Positions 51,970-62,455 of a stretch of 64,000 nt of DNA are shown piece by piece (the stretch's first letter is position 1; every line of letters starts with the position of its first letter). Made by a program: the position numbers and the translations under genes. The notes beneath the pieces are model-generated. The model was not told the DNA's origin. It saw only the letters and a program-made list of their open reading frames with translations, and made no database searches. The stretch is from JACMLD01 sp963705285 (GTDB lineage: Bacteria > Bacteroidota > Bacteroidia > Chitinophagales > Chitinophagaceae): NCBI GenBank assembly GCA_963705285.1, contig OY970066.1:124001-188000 (forward strand), written 5' to 3'.

Positions 51970-54606
51970 CTACAATTTCTGCAACTTCACCGTTTGGGTA
52001 ATATTATTACCGGCTATTTTCAGGTAATATACACCGGCAGGTACACTGGCCAGTTTAATATTAAACAGGTTCTTTCCCTTCATCAGCATAATACCATGTT
52101 GTAATACGGTTTTGCCTGCCATGTCTGTAAGCTCCCAGCGCGCCTGTTCTGCCACGGCCGCATTGATATCAACCGTAACATCGTTTACAACCGGGTTGGG
52201 ATGTATGGTAATGATTGCCTTATTGTTGTTTACACGCACTGTTACAATAGATGAATAACTGAATTTACCGGCGGCGTCCACTGTTTTTAACCGGTAATAA
52301 ATAACAGGGGATAATAGCTTGCTGATGGCGCTGTCTCCATATGCATACAACTGCTGACCGGGAGCTGTAGTAGCTGCCACCGTTGTTACCGGGTAAAAGT
52401 CGCGGCTGTTGATACTGCGTTCAAGGGTAAACGTTATAACCGAATGCTCGTCTTCGGTTTTCCAGGTAAGGTTAGCAATATCATTGCTCATAGCGCCCTT
52501 AAATGACACCAGGTGTACCGGCAGCAAAGACGTTACGCTGGCTATATAAAAACTAGAAAATGAATTGATATTTGCCTGCACCACGTAGCCACCCGTGCCA
52601 AATGCAGCCTGGTTAGTGGTAACAATGCGTGTTGCATTTGTGGCTATTGATGATGCGCAGGCATCTGAATTTTTAAAAATCGCCAGGCTGCTGGGCAACA
52701 CTACACCACTGGGTTGTCCGTCTGAATTAGTGGCTCCCTGCAGCGCCGTGAATTCTGCATTGTTTAAATACAGCCGAATGCTAACAGGGGTAGCAGGCTG
52801 TGTTTGCGGTGTAATGGTAATGTTACGATCCAGGTACAAGGTTTTGGTGCCAGGCTGTTCCCTTACTGCACCGGTATTGGTATATAGAGAAGTGGTTACG
52901 TTGCCTAATATATTGCCGTTGGCGTTTATCTCAGCCACAACATTGCTGTTGGTATCAGTAACAGGCACCCAGTAATTGGCATTCTCAGCACTAATAGTAA
53001 TGGTATTGGCATTCTCGCAAATATTGGGTGTACCAGTGGCTATGGGTATATGATTGGGTATGGTACTGGTACCTCCGCTGCTTGCATATCCCAGAAAAGT
53101 ATATTTCTGTACGCAGCCCCTGCAGGCACTGATAATTGGGTTACCGGTTGTAGGACCCGAAGTAGTGGAACTGCTGTCTACAATGGTATAAATTGTTTTA
53201 CCATCTGGCGCAAACGCTACATCCCTGAAACGGTTGATGCTTCTGAAATAAGCAATGGTATCATACGGTGCCGTTTTATTAATGCTCAAACCGTCATTGT
53301 TCAATTTCAGCCTGGCCACTTTCCCTCCTTTTAAAGTAGCAATCATCAATGAATTTTTCCAGCCAGGTATCATGCTGTAATTATATAAACCCATACCAGA
53401 GATACCATCAGAAGCCCAGTTGCCATTGAGGTTTTGCGGATAAGACGTGCCGACACCCGGATCCATATCTGCATTGATATAAATGTGCTGAATAGACCAT
53501 AAGGTTGATCCATTACCCCTGGGTGCTGCATAAAAACTATAAATAGGATCACGGTAACCTGTGCCAATGGTATCGGTGGCATATTTTTCTTCGTCGTATA
53601 TCAAAGGCAATGAACTGCCTGCGGGTCCTGCTTTTGCACCGTCGTAATTATGATCTGTGCTGTAGCCTATTACCCTGGGGTGACCGTAATTTTTTCCGCG
53701 TTCAAAAATATTGATCTCATCATCGCTGAATGGGCCATGAGCGGATCCGTATAAAATATTTCTTACACTATCGTACGCAAATCCCTGGTTGTTCCTGATA
53801 CCGGTTACCCACACTGCGCTTTGCTTTAAGGGAGTGGTGGTGTTAAAAGGATTGTCGTTGGGTACCCATTTGTCAAGCGTTCCGGCATCGCCATCGTCTT
53901 CAAGGTTAAACCGGAGTATTTTTCCTTCATACGACAATGTATCCTGCGCTTTGTTAGTGCGTGACAGGTTATCAAACTGGCCCGCTCCCATATCGCCCTC
54001 TGCATAAAAAAGATAGTTGACACCGTTTACCGGTGCAATGATCATACGTTGAGAATTGTGGTCGTTGCTGCCAGAAAGTGTGTCACACAAGGCGACAGGG
54101 CTTTCCAGTTTTCCGGTGCCGGTATTGTAAGTAAACCGTACCAGCCAGGTAGTAAAAAATCGTCCGGTAGGCGCAGAACCGCCATTGTACGTTTTTACAT
54201 AAGACAGGTATACAAATTTTTTGGGTGTAACGGGATGCATAAAATCAGGATGGATGGCCAATCCTGCCAAACCGCCCTGGGGCCATGGATTATTATTGAT
54301 GGCAAATGTTCTTTTGAATGATGACGGCGAAAAACTTCCTATATCGCTTAAATCAACAACCTCTGTTTTGGCGCCGGTGTTAGGATTCATGCGGTATACT
54401 TTATAGGGTCTTGCTTCGGTGATCCACAAAAAACCGTCGGGACCGTAAGTAACTTCCCAGGGATCGTGCAAGCGGGTAGGTCCGGCTGCTAAATTGGTGC
54501 GCTGAAAAATTTCATTCATGCGGCTGCCGGGCCCTGCAACTTGTGCGTGTATTGTACATGATAGGATATAAAAAAAGAGAAAAAGTGTTAGGCTACGGTT
54601 TTTCAT
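51970..54606 (-). CDS. PQQ-dependent sugar dehydrogenase-like protein with T9SS sorting domain
   Basis: An 878-residue protein with a signal peptide (MKNRSLTLFLFFYILSCTIHAQ). Residues 35-500 are a six-bladed propeller of the glucose/sorbosone dehydrogenase family (RLHDPWEVTYGPDGFLWITEARP, GGLAGLAIHPDF, SGSNDHNSQRMIIAP, NNQGFAYDSVRN, RDVAFAPDGKTIYTI). A fibronectin-like region (LPVHLVSFKGAMSNDIANLTWKTEDEHSV) follows. The T9SS type A sorting domain (ITIHPNPVVNDVTVDINA...GVYYLKIAGNNITQTVKLQKL) ends the protein. It should oxidise a sugar or other compound outside the cell using PQQ; whether it binds PQQ cannot be told from sequence alone. Confidence 0.88.
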   Translation of the reverse strand: MKNRSLTLFLFFYILSCTIHAQVAGPGSRMNEIFQRTNLAAGPTRLHDPWEVTYGPDGFLWITEARPYKVYRMNPNTGAKTEVVDLSDIGSFSPSSFKRTFAINNNPWPQGGLAGLAIHPDFMHPVTPKKFVYLSYVKTYNGGSAPTGRFFTTWLVRFTYNTGTGKLESPVALCDTLSGSNDHNSQRMIIAPVNGVNYLFYAEGDMGAGQFDNLSRTNKAQDTLSYEGKILRFNLEDDGDAGTLDKWVPNDNPFNTTTPLKQSAVWVTGIRNNQGFAYDSVRNILYGSAHGPFSDDEINIFERGKNYGHPRVIGYSTDHNYDGAKAGPAGSSLPLIYDEEKYATDTIGTGYRDPIYSFYAAPRGNGSTLWSIQHIYINADMDPGVGTSYPQNLNGNWASDGISGMGLYNYSMIPGWKNSLMIATLKGGKVARLKLNNDGLSINKTAPYDTIAYFRSINRFRDVAFAPDGKTIYTIVDSSSTTSGPTTGNPIISACRGCVQKYTFLGYASSGGTSTIPNHIPIATGTPNICENANTITISAENANYWVPVTDTNSNVVAEINANGNILGNVTTSLYTNTGAVREQPGTKTLYLDRNITITPQTQPATPVSIRLYLNNAEFTALQGATNSDGQPSGVVLPSSLAIFKNSDACASSIATNATRIVTTNQAAFGTGGYVVQANINSFSSFYIASVTSLLPVHLVSFKGAMSNDIANLTWKTEDEHSVITFTLERSINSRDFYPVTTVAATTAPGQQLYAYGDSAISKLLSPVIYYRLKTVDAAGKFSYSSIVTVRVNNNKAIITIHPNPVVNDVTVDINAAVAEQARWELTDMAGKTVLQHGIMLMKGKNLFNIKLASVPAGVYYLKIAGNNITQTVKLQKL

Positions 54607-54971
54607 GGAATAAACGAATTGGATTTGGGATAGGTGTAAACGTGATACCTGGTGTTATGTTATAGAACAATATAGATTTTGACTTTATATATTATAATAA
54701 TAACTACTTAGTACGCGTTAATATTGTTTGTACAAAATAATATGCGCTAGTTGATAATAAAATAGTAAAAAAACGATCCGCTTATCGGGCGAAAAAGCCA
54801 TTTAGCCGAATATAACGACTGGAAGTTGCAAAAAGTAGCATGCTGAATTAGGTTTGTGATTGATTATTAAGTACAAACAACTAAAACTCAGCTGGAAAAA
54901 TACGGTGGCTGTTTATTTTCACTTTGATGCAGCATAAGTATTTTCTGGTACCCCTATTAAGATCACAATCT
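54607..54971. other. AT-rich divergent promoter region
   Basis: No gene seen. It separates two divergent T9SS-protein genes and contains a TTTGTACAAA palindrome at 54727-54736. It should hold both promoters, but no exact TAnnTTTG with good spacing was recognised. Confidence 0.45.
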
Positions 54972-57900
54972 ATGAAAAGTTCAAAACCGTTTACCCTTTA
55001 CATAACAAAGGTGCTGGCGCTGCTGCTAACGATGTACATGGCTACCGGTAGCGCTTATGCGCAAATACCGGCCAATGATCTTTGTATTAATGCTGCGCCG
55101 CTTACGCCTGCTATCGGCTGCACTGGCACCGCGGGTACATTAAGCGAGGCTACTATATCAGCACCGGCAGTTACCGGTTGTAATACACCGGGCGCCGACG
55201 TATGGTATTCATTTGTTGCGCAATCCGCCTACCCCACTGTTACCCTAAGTGGCACAGGTGCAAGTCTTGGTACTACCAACGCCCGTATACAACTTTTTTC
55301 CGGCGCTTGCGGCAGTCTTACCTCACTGGGTTGTGTAACCGGTAATTTTTTGAGTACTGCCAGTGTGTATCCAACAGGTTTAACTACCGGCACCACATAC
55401 TATATCAGAATTTATTCAAGCACAGCCATACCCACCGGTGGAGCCGCCTGGGATTTTTCTATTTGTGTAAGCGAACCGCCGGCAAGTGATCTGTGCACCA
55501 ATGCAGAACCCATAACTTCCGGTGCCACTTGCACTGCAACACCCGGCACACTGAACAACGCGGCCATTTCCATTCCGGCTGTTACTACTACCTGCGGTAC
55601 TGCGGGTGGCGATGTTTGGTATTCCTTTGTTGCGCAATCTGTTTACCCAACCGTTACATTAGGAAGCCTGGGTGCAAGCCTTACCGGTACCAACGCCCGG
55701 ATACAATTGTTTTCTGGCAGTTGCGGAAGTCTTACATCACTTGGCTGTGTATCTGGAAGTATATTAAATACCGTTACTGCTTACCCAACCGGTTTAACAC
55801 CGGGTAATACTTATTATGTAAGGGTGTATTCAAATACCCTGGCACCTTCGAGCTTAACCGGCGCATGGAACTTTACCATTTGTATCACTGATCCGCCTGT
55901 AAATGATCTGTGTAGTAACGCGGTGCCGTTAACATCTGGCGCCACTTGCACAGCAACACCCGGCACGTTAAATTATGCTGCGGTATCTGCACCTGCTGTT
56001 GCCACTACCTGCGGTACAGCCGGCGGCGATGTATGGTATTCTTTTACGGCACAATCTGTTTATCCCACCATCACGCTGGGCAGCCTGGGCGCAAGTCTTA
56101 CAGGTACCAATGCAAGAATACAATTGTTCTCCGGCACCTGCGCAAGCCTTACCTCTCTGGCCTGTGTATCTAATAGTGTATTTGTAACAGCCGCGGCTTA
56201 TCCCACCGGGTTAACACCTGGCACGACTTATTATATCCGTGTATATTCAAATACGCTGGCACCGGTAAGTACTTCCGGTGCATGGGATTTTTCCATCTGC
56301 GTTATTGACCCGCCAGTAAATGATTTGTGTGCAAATGCAACACCGCTTACTTCTGCCAATACCTGCACCAATACACCCGGTACACTCAATTATGCAGCAA
56401 TATCCAGCCCTGCTGTGGCAACTACCTGTGGTACAGCCGGGGCTGATGTATGGTATTCATTTGTGGCGCAGTCAGTATACCCAACCATTACACTCAGCAG
56501 CCTGGGCGCAAGTCTTGCCGGCACCAATGCGCGCATTCAATTATTTTCAGGCAGTTGCGCAAGCTTAACTTCCCTTGCCTGTGTATCAAACAGCTTTTTT
56601 AATACTTCAGTATCGTATGCTACCGGATTGGTTCCGGGCACTACGTATTATATAAGAGTTTATTCAAACACTGCAGCACCCGTAAGCGCGGTGGGTGCAT
56701 TTGATTTTTCTATTTGCGTAACAGACCCGCCCGTTAATGATGATTGCGTAAATGCGCTGCCGTTAGTCTCTGGCGCTACCTGCAATAATATTACCGGTAC
56801 AGTAGCAAGCGCCACTTATATTGCATCAGGCGCCACTGCCTGCACAGGTACAGACCGGTACGATGTGTGGTATACATTTGTAGCACAAAGAACCAACCCT
56901 ACCATTACCATCAGCAGTGCAGGTATTGGGTTTATTACACCGCGTATACAGGTATTGTCTGGTACCTGCGGCGCCTTTACATCTGTAGGTTGCGGCACCA
57001 GTACTTATACCCCAACGGGTTTAACTGTTGGCAATACTTATTATGTACGGGTGTTTTCTACCAACAACCCCATACCCAATATCAATGCAGATTTCAGTAT
57101 TTGTATAACCGACCCGCCAGCACCTGTAAATGACAATTGCAGTACTGCTACGCCGTTAACATCAGCGGCGGCATGCGCCAATACAGCAGGTACATTATTA
57201 AATGCAACCGGTACAACCGGCATTCCGGGCGATTGCGGGGCAGTTGGCGCGCCCGAGGTTTGGTACAGTTTTGTTGCCAATGGCGCTTTCCCCACTATTA
57301 CACTTAGCGGTGCAGGCGCACAGTTTACTGCTGCAGGCGTAAGACTGCAATTATTAAGCGGCAGCTGTGGCAGTTTCACTTCTATAGCGTGTGTAAGCGG
57401 TAACAGCATCAACCCATACTTCTTTACTGGTGGCACAGGCTTAACCATTGGCAATACCTACTACATAAGGGTGTTCACCAACTCGGCCATTATGAGCGGC
57501 ACCACCTGGGGATTCAATATATGTATTACAGATCCGGCATCGCCCATCATCGACTATGGTAAAAGCTATGTAAATATTACCAAGGGTTCTGGCGGCGGTA
57601 CCATAGAACCGGGCGATGAACTTGAAATGCGTACTACCATTGCCGTTAGAAGTAATTTTGCATTCAACCCGTCATTCACCAATATCATTCCGGCCAATAC
57701 CAGTTACGTTCCCAATACATTGCGGTTATTGACCAACGAAGGAAAAATATACAAACAATGGACAGATGGCGCAGATGGCGATCCTGCCACGGTAACCGGC
57801 ACAAACGTACATTTTAACCTGGGCATCGGCGCCACCGAAACATTGGGCGGCATCATAAACAGTACCGACAGGCCAGTGGCCGGCAGCAGGTTTATGGTAA

Positions 57901-59702
57901 TTGTATCTTACCGTGTAATTGTAGGGGCTGTAGCCTTTGGTACACCCATCAGCGTAGGCGGGGGAAGTCTTACTTATTCCAATGGTGCAGGAACGCCTAC
58001 TACCATCAATTTTCCGGCGGTAACGGCACTGGTATACAAGAACTATGGCATTTGTACCAATACTGTGGGGGGCAATGGCATCCTCTCAGAAAATGGCGGC
58101 ACCTTTGGTTCCGGCAATACAAAAGACCGTGCGCCATCAGCCAACGTACCATCTAATTATACTTACGCGCCGTTTACCCCGTCGGCACCCGGCGACTATT
58201 ATTACGGTCTTTCTAATAATACCAGCGGAAGCACTGCGCCTGCCAGCTATTCTATTGACCCTAACGACCCCGTAGGTGCGCACCGTGTATTTGCCGTATG
58301 GGATATCATAGGCGACCATACCGGCGCAGCAGATCCGCTGGCAGGTAACCTGCCTGCCGATGTCAACAACGGCCAGAGCGGTGGTTATATGGTAGTCATC
58401 AATGCATCGTACAGAACAGACACGGCATTTCTTGACACGGTAAGGAACCTATGCCCCAATACATCATATGAATATTCTGCGTGGTTCAGGAATGTATGTC
58501 GCAAATGCGGTATCGATTCAGCGGGCGTTGCACCGTCTACAGTTGGTTATGTACCAACAGGACCGGGCGATTCTTCCGGCGTACACCCCAATCTTACTTT
58601 CAACATCAACGGATACGATTACTATACCACGGGCGATATGCCTTATACAGGCCAGTGGGTAAAGAAGGGCTTTACGTACCGCACCGGCCCGTCTGAAACA
58701 CAGATGATCATTAATATCCGTAACAATGCACCGGGCGGCGGCGGTAACGACTGGGCGATAGACGACATTGGCGTTGCTTCGTGTACACCTGTGCTGGAAG
58801 TAAACCCGGCCGACCCGCTTTTAAAAATATGTTATGCAGACGGTGCATCCATATCTGCCGTAGTGAGAAGTTATTTTGATAACTATACCTATTATATCTG
58901 GGAAAGAAGTACAGATAGCGGCGCTCATTTTACGCCCACTGCCTTTACCAGCAACGGTACCATTTCACCAGTATTCAATGGTTCAGAATTTGAATACACA
59001 GCTGTTGGCCCATCGTTTTTAGGTGATTCATCTACCCATAATAATATTTTCAGGCTGCGGGTGGCCAGTTCTGCGGGCAACCTGGCAGATACCAATTGTT
59101 CGTTCCTGGCTGCAAGAACCGTTAAGGTGTATGTAAACAATTGTATGTGGTTATTAAAAACAGATTTTATAACTACTACCGGTGCCTTACAAAATAATAA
59201 CGCTGCCATTCAATGGACAACCGTAAACGGCAGCGGTAAAGAATATTACGAGATAGAAAAAAGCACCGATGGCATTCACTTTACCATGATAGGAAAACGG
59301 ATATCAACCGCACTCAATGGCAACGCAGCGTACGCTTTCACAGACCCGGCAGAGATGACCGATATTGCGTATTACCGCATCAAATTAATTGAAAACGCCA
59401 GCTTTAAATACAGCAAAACGATTGCGCTGAGTGTAGGCAAACTGCATTTTTCTGTAAACAATCTGGTAAACCCTTTCAGCAGCTCGGTGGCTTGCAATGT
59501 AATTATACCAGCCGATGGAGACATAAGGGCCACCATTTTTGATATGTATGGTCGTGCAGTAAAAACGTACAAGCAGCAATTTGTAAAAGGTGTGAACCCG
59601 CTAAAAATACAAGACCTGGGTTCAATAAGCGCAGGCACCTATTTTGTAAAAATTGAATGGCAGAATGAATCCATCATCAAAAAAATAATCAAATCTGATT
59701 AA
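54972..59702 (+). CDS. Giant secreted T9SS protein with six tandem repeats
   Basis: This protein has 1576 residues from the ATG at 54972, which gives a signal peptide (MKSSKPFTLYITKVLALLLTMYMATGSAYAQ); an upstream ATG adds 16 residues. Six 130-140-residue repeats start near residues 35, 170, 310, 450, 589 and 718. Each has NDLCxNAxPL, ADVWYSFVAQSxYPTxTL, IQLFSGxCxSLTSLxCV and GTTYYIRVYS, a beta-sandwich pattern of PPC-like type with paired cysteines. From about 859 follows a DUF11-like unit (DYGKSYVNITKGSGGGTIEPGDELEM), then a domain with WFRNVCRKCGIDSAG and GNDWAIDDIGVASC. The last 85 residues are a T9SS sorting domain. It is probably a surface adhesin or matrix protein. Confidence 0.85.
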   Translation: MKSSKPFTLYITKVLALLLTMYMATGSAYAQIPANDLCINAAPLTPAIGCTGTAGTLSEATISAPAVTGCNTPGADVWYSFVAQSAYPTVTLSGTGASLGTTNARIQLFSGACGSLTSLGCVTGNFLSTASVYPTGLTTGTTYYIRIYSSTAIPTGGAAWDFSICVSEPPASDLCTNAEPITSGATCTATPGTLNNAAISIPAVTTTCGTAGGDVWYSFVAQSVYPTVTLGSLGASLTGTNARIQLFSGSCGSLTSLGCVSGSILNTVTAYPTGLTPGNTYYVRVYSNTLAPSSLTGAWNFTICITDPPVNDLCSNAVPLTSGATCTATPGTLNYAAVSAPAVATTCGTAGGDVWYSFTAQSVYPTITLGSLGASLTGTNARIQLFSGTCASLTSLACVSNSVFVTAAAYPTGLTPGTTYYIRVYSNTLAPVSTSGAWDFSICVIDPPVNDLCANATPLTSANTCTNTPGTLNYAAISSPAVATTCGTAGADVWYSFVAQSVYPTITLSSLGASLAGTNARIQLFSGSCASLTSLACVSNSFFNTSVSYATGLVPGTTYYIRVYSNTAAPVSAVGAFDFSICVTDPPVNDDCVNALPLVSGATCNNITGTVASATYIASGATACTGTDRYDVWYTFVAQRTNPTITISSAGIGFITPRIQVLSGTCGAFTSVGCGTSTYTPTGLTVGNTYYVRVFSTNNPIPNINADFSICITDPPAPVNDNCSTATPLTSAAACANTAGTLLNATGTTGIPGDCGAVGAPEVWYSFVANGAFPTITLSGAGAQFTAAGVRLQLLSGSCGSFTSIACVSGNSINPYFFTGGTGLTIGNTYYIRVFTNSAIMSGTTWGFNICITDPASPIIDYGKSYVNITKGSGGGTIEPGDELEMRTTIAVRSNFAFNPSFTNIIPANTSYVPNTLRLLTNEGKIYKQWTDGADGDPATVTGTNVHFNLGIGATETLGGIINSTDRPVAGSRFMVIVSYRVIVGAVAFGTPISVGGGSLTYSNGAGTPTTINFPAVTALVYKNYGICTNTVGGNGILSENGGTFGSGNTKDRAPSANVPSNYTYAPFTPSAPGDYYYGLSNNTSGSTAPASYSIDPNDPVGAHRVFAVWDIIGDHTGAADPLAGNLPADVNNGQSGGYMVVINASYRTDTAFLDTVRNLCPNTSYEYSAWFRNVCRKCGIDSAGVAPSTVGYVPTGPGDSSGVHPNLTFNINGYDYYTTGDMPYTGQWVKKGFTYRTGPSETQMIINIRNNAPGGGGNDWAIDDIGVASCTPVLEVNPADPLLKICYADGASISAVVRSYFDNYTYYIWERSTDSGAHFTPTAFTSNGTISPVFNGSEFEYTAVGPSFLGDSSTHNNIFRLRVASSAGNLADTNCSFLAARTVKVYVNNCMWLLKTDFITTTGALQNNNAAIQWTTVNGSGKEYYEIEKSTDGIHFTMIGKRISTALNGNAAYAFTDPAEMTDIAYYRIKLIENASFKYSKTIALSVGKLHFSVNNLVNPFSSSVACNVIIPADGDIRATIFDMYGRAVKTYKQQFVKGVNPLKIQDLGSISAGTYFVKIEWQNESIIKKIIKSD

Positions 59703-59919
59703 GAGAACACAATAAAGTCAACAGACAAATTACACTTACCATAAATAAAGGAAATATTTAAGCAAAATAAACACCTTAAACCTGATGACCTTAGAGTGCA
59801 TGTAAGCTTGCATCCTACGAATTGACAGTCCAGTTTTTTTAACCTAAAAATTGATTATCAGGTACATAAGAAAATAAAAATACTGCGGTTGGCTCTAAAT
59901 AAACGTAGTACTAGTACGA
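59703..59919. other. Intergenic, no gene found
   Basis: Spacer between the two related T9SS proteins. No repeat family or terminator was recognised. Confidence 0.4.
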
Positions 59920-59950
59920 TTGCGTTTCATTGGCAGAATAGCTATTTTTG
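59920..59950 (+). promoter_or_regulatory. Bacteroidota-type promoter for second T9SS protein
   Basis: The -7 box TATTTTTG (59943-59950) and a TTGCG at 59920-59924, about 20 bases apart, fit the Bacteroidota layout. The ATG is 51 bases downstream of the -7 box. Confidence 0.55.
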
Positions 59951-60000
59951 GAGAGACGGATGAATAGGACCCGTGACCCCGATAATAGAAATCTGTATCT

Positions 60001-62265
60001 ATGAAACCACATCTACACCGTATTACGTACGTTACTGTACTATTTATTTCATTCTGCTTCTCATTACCCATAGCAGCCCAGACAGTCGACTATGGTAAAA
60101 GCTACATCAACATAACAAAGGGAAACTCCGGCGGCACAATGGAGCCCGGCGATACCCTTCAGATAAGAGCCACCTTTGTGGTAAAATCTGGTACGCTGGA
60201 CAGTTGCGCTTTTTATGATACCATTCCGGCCGGCACCTCTTACATACCCGGCAGTCTGGCAGTACTTACCAATGAAGGAAAAATTTACAAAGCATTTACA
60301 GATGCTGCAGCAGACGATGCCGGTGTGATCACCGGTGGCAATATAAAAATACATTTGGGCTTTAACCCCAGTGCCGGAAAACAGGCGACTCCTTTCAGAA
60401 GAGGACAAATAAAAAACAGCGACAAGCCTTCCTTTTACAGCGGCACCTGCATCATGGTAGCGTCTTACAAAATAAGAATTACCGCCGCACTAGGCGCTAA
60501 AATTGATGTGGGTGGCGGTGCAGTTACGTATAAAAATGGATCGAACCCCATCAGCACCAGTTTTTTTCCGCTGGATTGGATAGCCATTTTCAGCAATTAC
60601 GGGCTTTGCGCCAACTCTGTTGGCGCCAACGCACTGGGTACCGAATTTAACGGAACCTTTGGCGCAGGTAAAAACAAAAACCGCGGCGTATCTGCGAATG
60701 TGCCTCCCAGTTATACCTATGCATCGTTTGCTTCTAATATGCCCAACGACTACTATTACGGCATCTCTAATAATACCAGTACCGCGGGTTTAGGTTATTC
60801 AACCATCAACTCATGGCCGAAGCCCGACCCCTCACCTACATCTCACCGGGTGTTTTCTGTTTGGGATATCATTGGTGATCATACGGGTGCTGTGAGCCCC
60901 GCATTGGGTAATCCTCCCGCAGATACAGTTACAAAAAACAATGGCGGCTATATGCTGGTGATTAACGCCAGTTACCGAATAGACTCTGCATTCAACCAAA
61001 CCATTACAGGTCTCTGCCCTAATACCTACTATGAATTTTCAGTTTGGATAAGAAATATTTGTTCCAAATGCGGATGCGATTCCAATGGCAGGGGCGCTAC
61101 GGGCGGCGCAGGTTATATACCCACTGCACCGGGCGACTCATCTGGCGTAAAACCCAATCTTACCCTCGCCATTAACGGTATCGATTACTATACTACGGGC
61201 GATATTGCTTATAACGGTCAATGGATAAAAAAAGGATTTACTTATTTAACCGGCCCATTACAAACTTCATTGACCGCCATGATACGTAACAACGCACCGG
61301 GCGGGGGTGGTAACGACTGGGCAATAGATGACATTGCACTTGCCACCTGTATGCCTAATCTTACCCTGAACCCTTCTCCTAATGTTACGGTGTGCGTGGG
61401 TAACCAGGTAGATATGAGCAGCGTGATCAATTGTTACTTCCCCAATTATATTTACTGGAGGTGGGAAAAAAGTATCAATGGCGGCGCCACCTGGACCAAC
61501 ACCGGTATCTCAGGTACCGGCACCCCGGTATCGGTAGCGGGCCAATGGCAATACACCGCCACCTACCCAAGTTTTCTGGCAGATGCTTCGTTAAACAATG
61601 CCATGTTCCGTATAAAAGTAGCGTCTACGTCGCTTAACCTTAACGACCCCGGTTGCTCGTTCAACGCTGCTACCACCATTACTGTATTAACAAGTACCTG
61701 CACCACTTTACCCGGCGATCAACTGACGGCATTCAATGGCAAAGTGATAAATGATTTTGCAAAACTGTCCTGGGCCACCATTAAAGAAGTGCCCGGCATG
61801 TATGTAGAAGTAGAAAAAAGTACCGATGCCATCCATTTTCAGAAAAAAGGAACGGTAGAAGGTATTGCTACCAACGGTGAGGCACAAACGTATTCATTTA
61901 CAGATGTCGAGCAGCTGGCCGGCGTAATTTATTACCGCCTTAAAATTGTAAGCCCTACCGGTTTTTCTTACAGCCATGTAATCAGTTTGTATGCAGGCAA
62001 TGTAAGTTTCGGTATACGTTCGTTGCTCAATCCTTTTGATGAGTATATATCGTTTGATGCCATTTCATCAACAGAAAGAACCATTGTTATTTCATTGTTC
62101 GACAATTTTGGCCGGTTAATAAAACAACAAAAAGAACCCCTGCAACAGGGCATGCGTAAAATATTGATGCCGGGTCTTGGCGGACTCAGCAATGGCCATT
62201 ACCAGTTACAGGTGTCATCTGGCAATACCGTCATTAATAAAAAAGTAATAAAAATAAAATTGTAA
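60001..62265 (+). CDS. Secreted T9SS protein, paralogue of the giant protein's C-terminal half
   Basis: A 754-residue protein with a signal peptide (MKPHLHRITYVTVLFISFCFSLPIAAQ). It starts directly with VDYGKSYINITKGNSGGTMEPGD and keeps the same order of domains as the neighbour's residues 859-1576: DUF11-like unit, VWIRNICSKCGCDSNGRG, NLTLAINGIDYYTTGDIAYNGQW, GNDWAIDDIALATC, then a fibronectin-like segment and a T9SS sorting domain (LLNPFDEYISFDAISSTERTIVISLFDNFGRLI...). It lacks the six N-terminal repeats. It arose by tandem duplication or by loss/gain of the repeats in one copy. Function unknown. Confidence 0.85.
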   Translation: MKPHLHRITYVTVLFISFCFSLPIAAQTVDYGKSYINITKGNSGGTMEPGDTLQIRATFVVKSGTLDSCAFYDTIPAGTSYIPGSLAVLTNEGKIYKAFTDAAADDAGVITGGNIKIHLGFNPSAGKQATPFRRGQIKNSDKPSFYSGTCIMVASYKIRITAALGAKIDVGGGAVTYKNGSNPISTSFFPLDWIAIFSNYGLCANSVGANALGTEFNGTFGAGKNKNRGVSANVPPSYTYASFASNMPNDYYYGISNNTSTAGLGYSTINSWPKPDPSPTSHRVFSVWDIIGDHTGAVSPALGNPPADTVTKNNGGYMLVINASYRIDSAFNQTITGLCPNTYYEFSVWIRNICSKCGCDSNGRGATGGAGYIPTAPGDSSGVKPNLTLAINGIDYYTTGDIAYNGQWIKKGFTYLTGPLQTSLTAMIRNNAPGGGGNDWAIDDIALATCMPNLTLNPSPNVTVCVGNQVDMSSVINCYFPNYIYWRWEKSINGGATWTNTGISGTGTPVSVAGQWQYTATYPSFLADASLNNAMFRIKVASTSLNLNDPGCSFNAATTITVLTSTCTTLPGDQLTAFNGKVINDFAKLSWATIKEVPGMYVEVEKSTDAIHFQKKGTVEGIATNGEAQTYSFTDVEQLAGVIYYRLKIVSPTGFSYSHVISLYAGNVSFGIRSLLNPFDEYISFDAISSTERTIVISLFDNFGRLIKQQKEPLQQGMRKILMPGLGGLSNGHYQLQVSSGNTVINKKVIKIKL

Positions 62266-62408
62266 AGACGCTTACTCTCATGTCAATGGTAAAGACCATG
62301 AAGAGTTGTTGATGAGTACCCGTAAATTGTTATATGACCATGGTTGTTGTCACGTTCCCCGCAGTTGATGGCTTCGGCCTGGTTAGAACATTTCAGCTTA
62401 CGTTGTAC

Positions 62409-62435
62409 AAAACCCCGCTTTTCCAGGCGGGGTTT
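62409..62435 (+). terminator. Terminator after second T9SS protein
   Basis: AAACCCCGC (62410-62418) pairs with GCGGGGTTT (62427-62435). Confidence 0.7.
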
Positions 62436-62455
62436 AATTTTGTTGGTGGTTGCTC

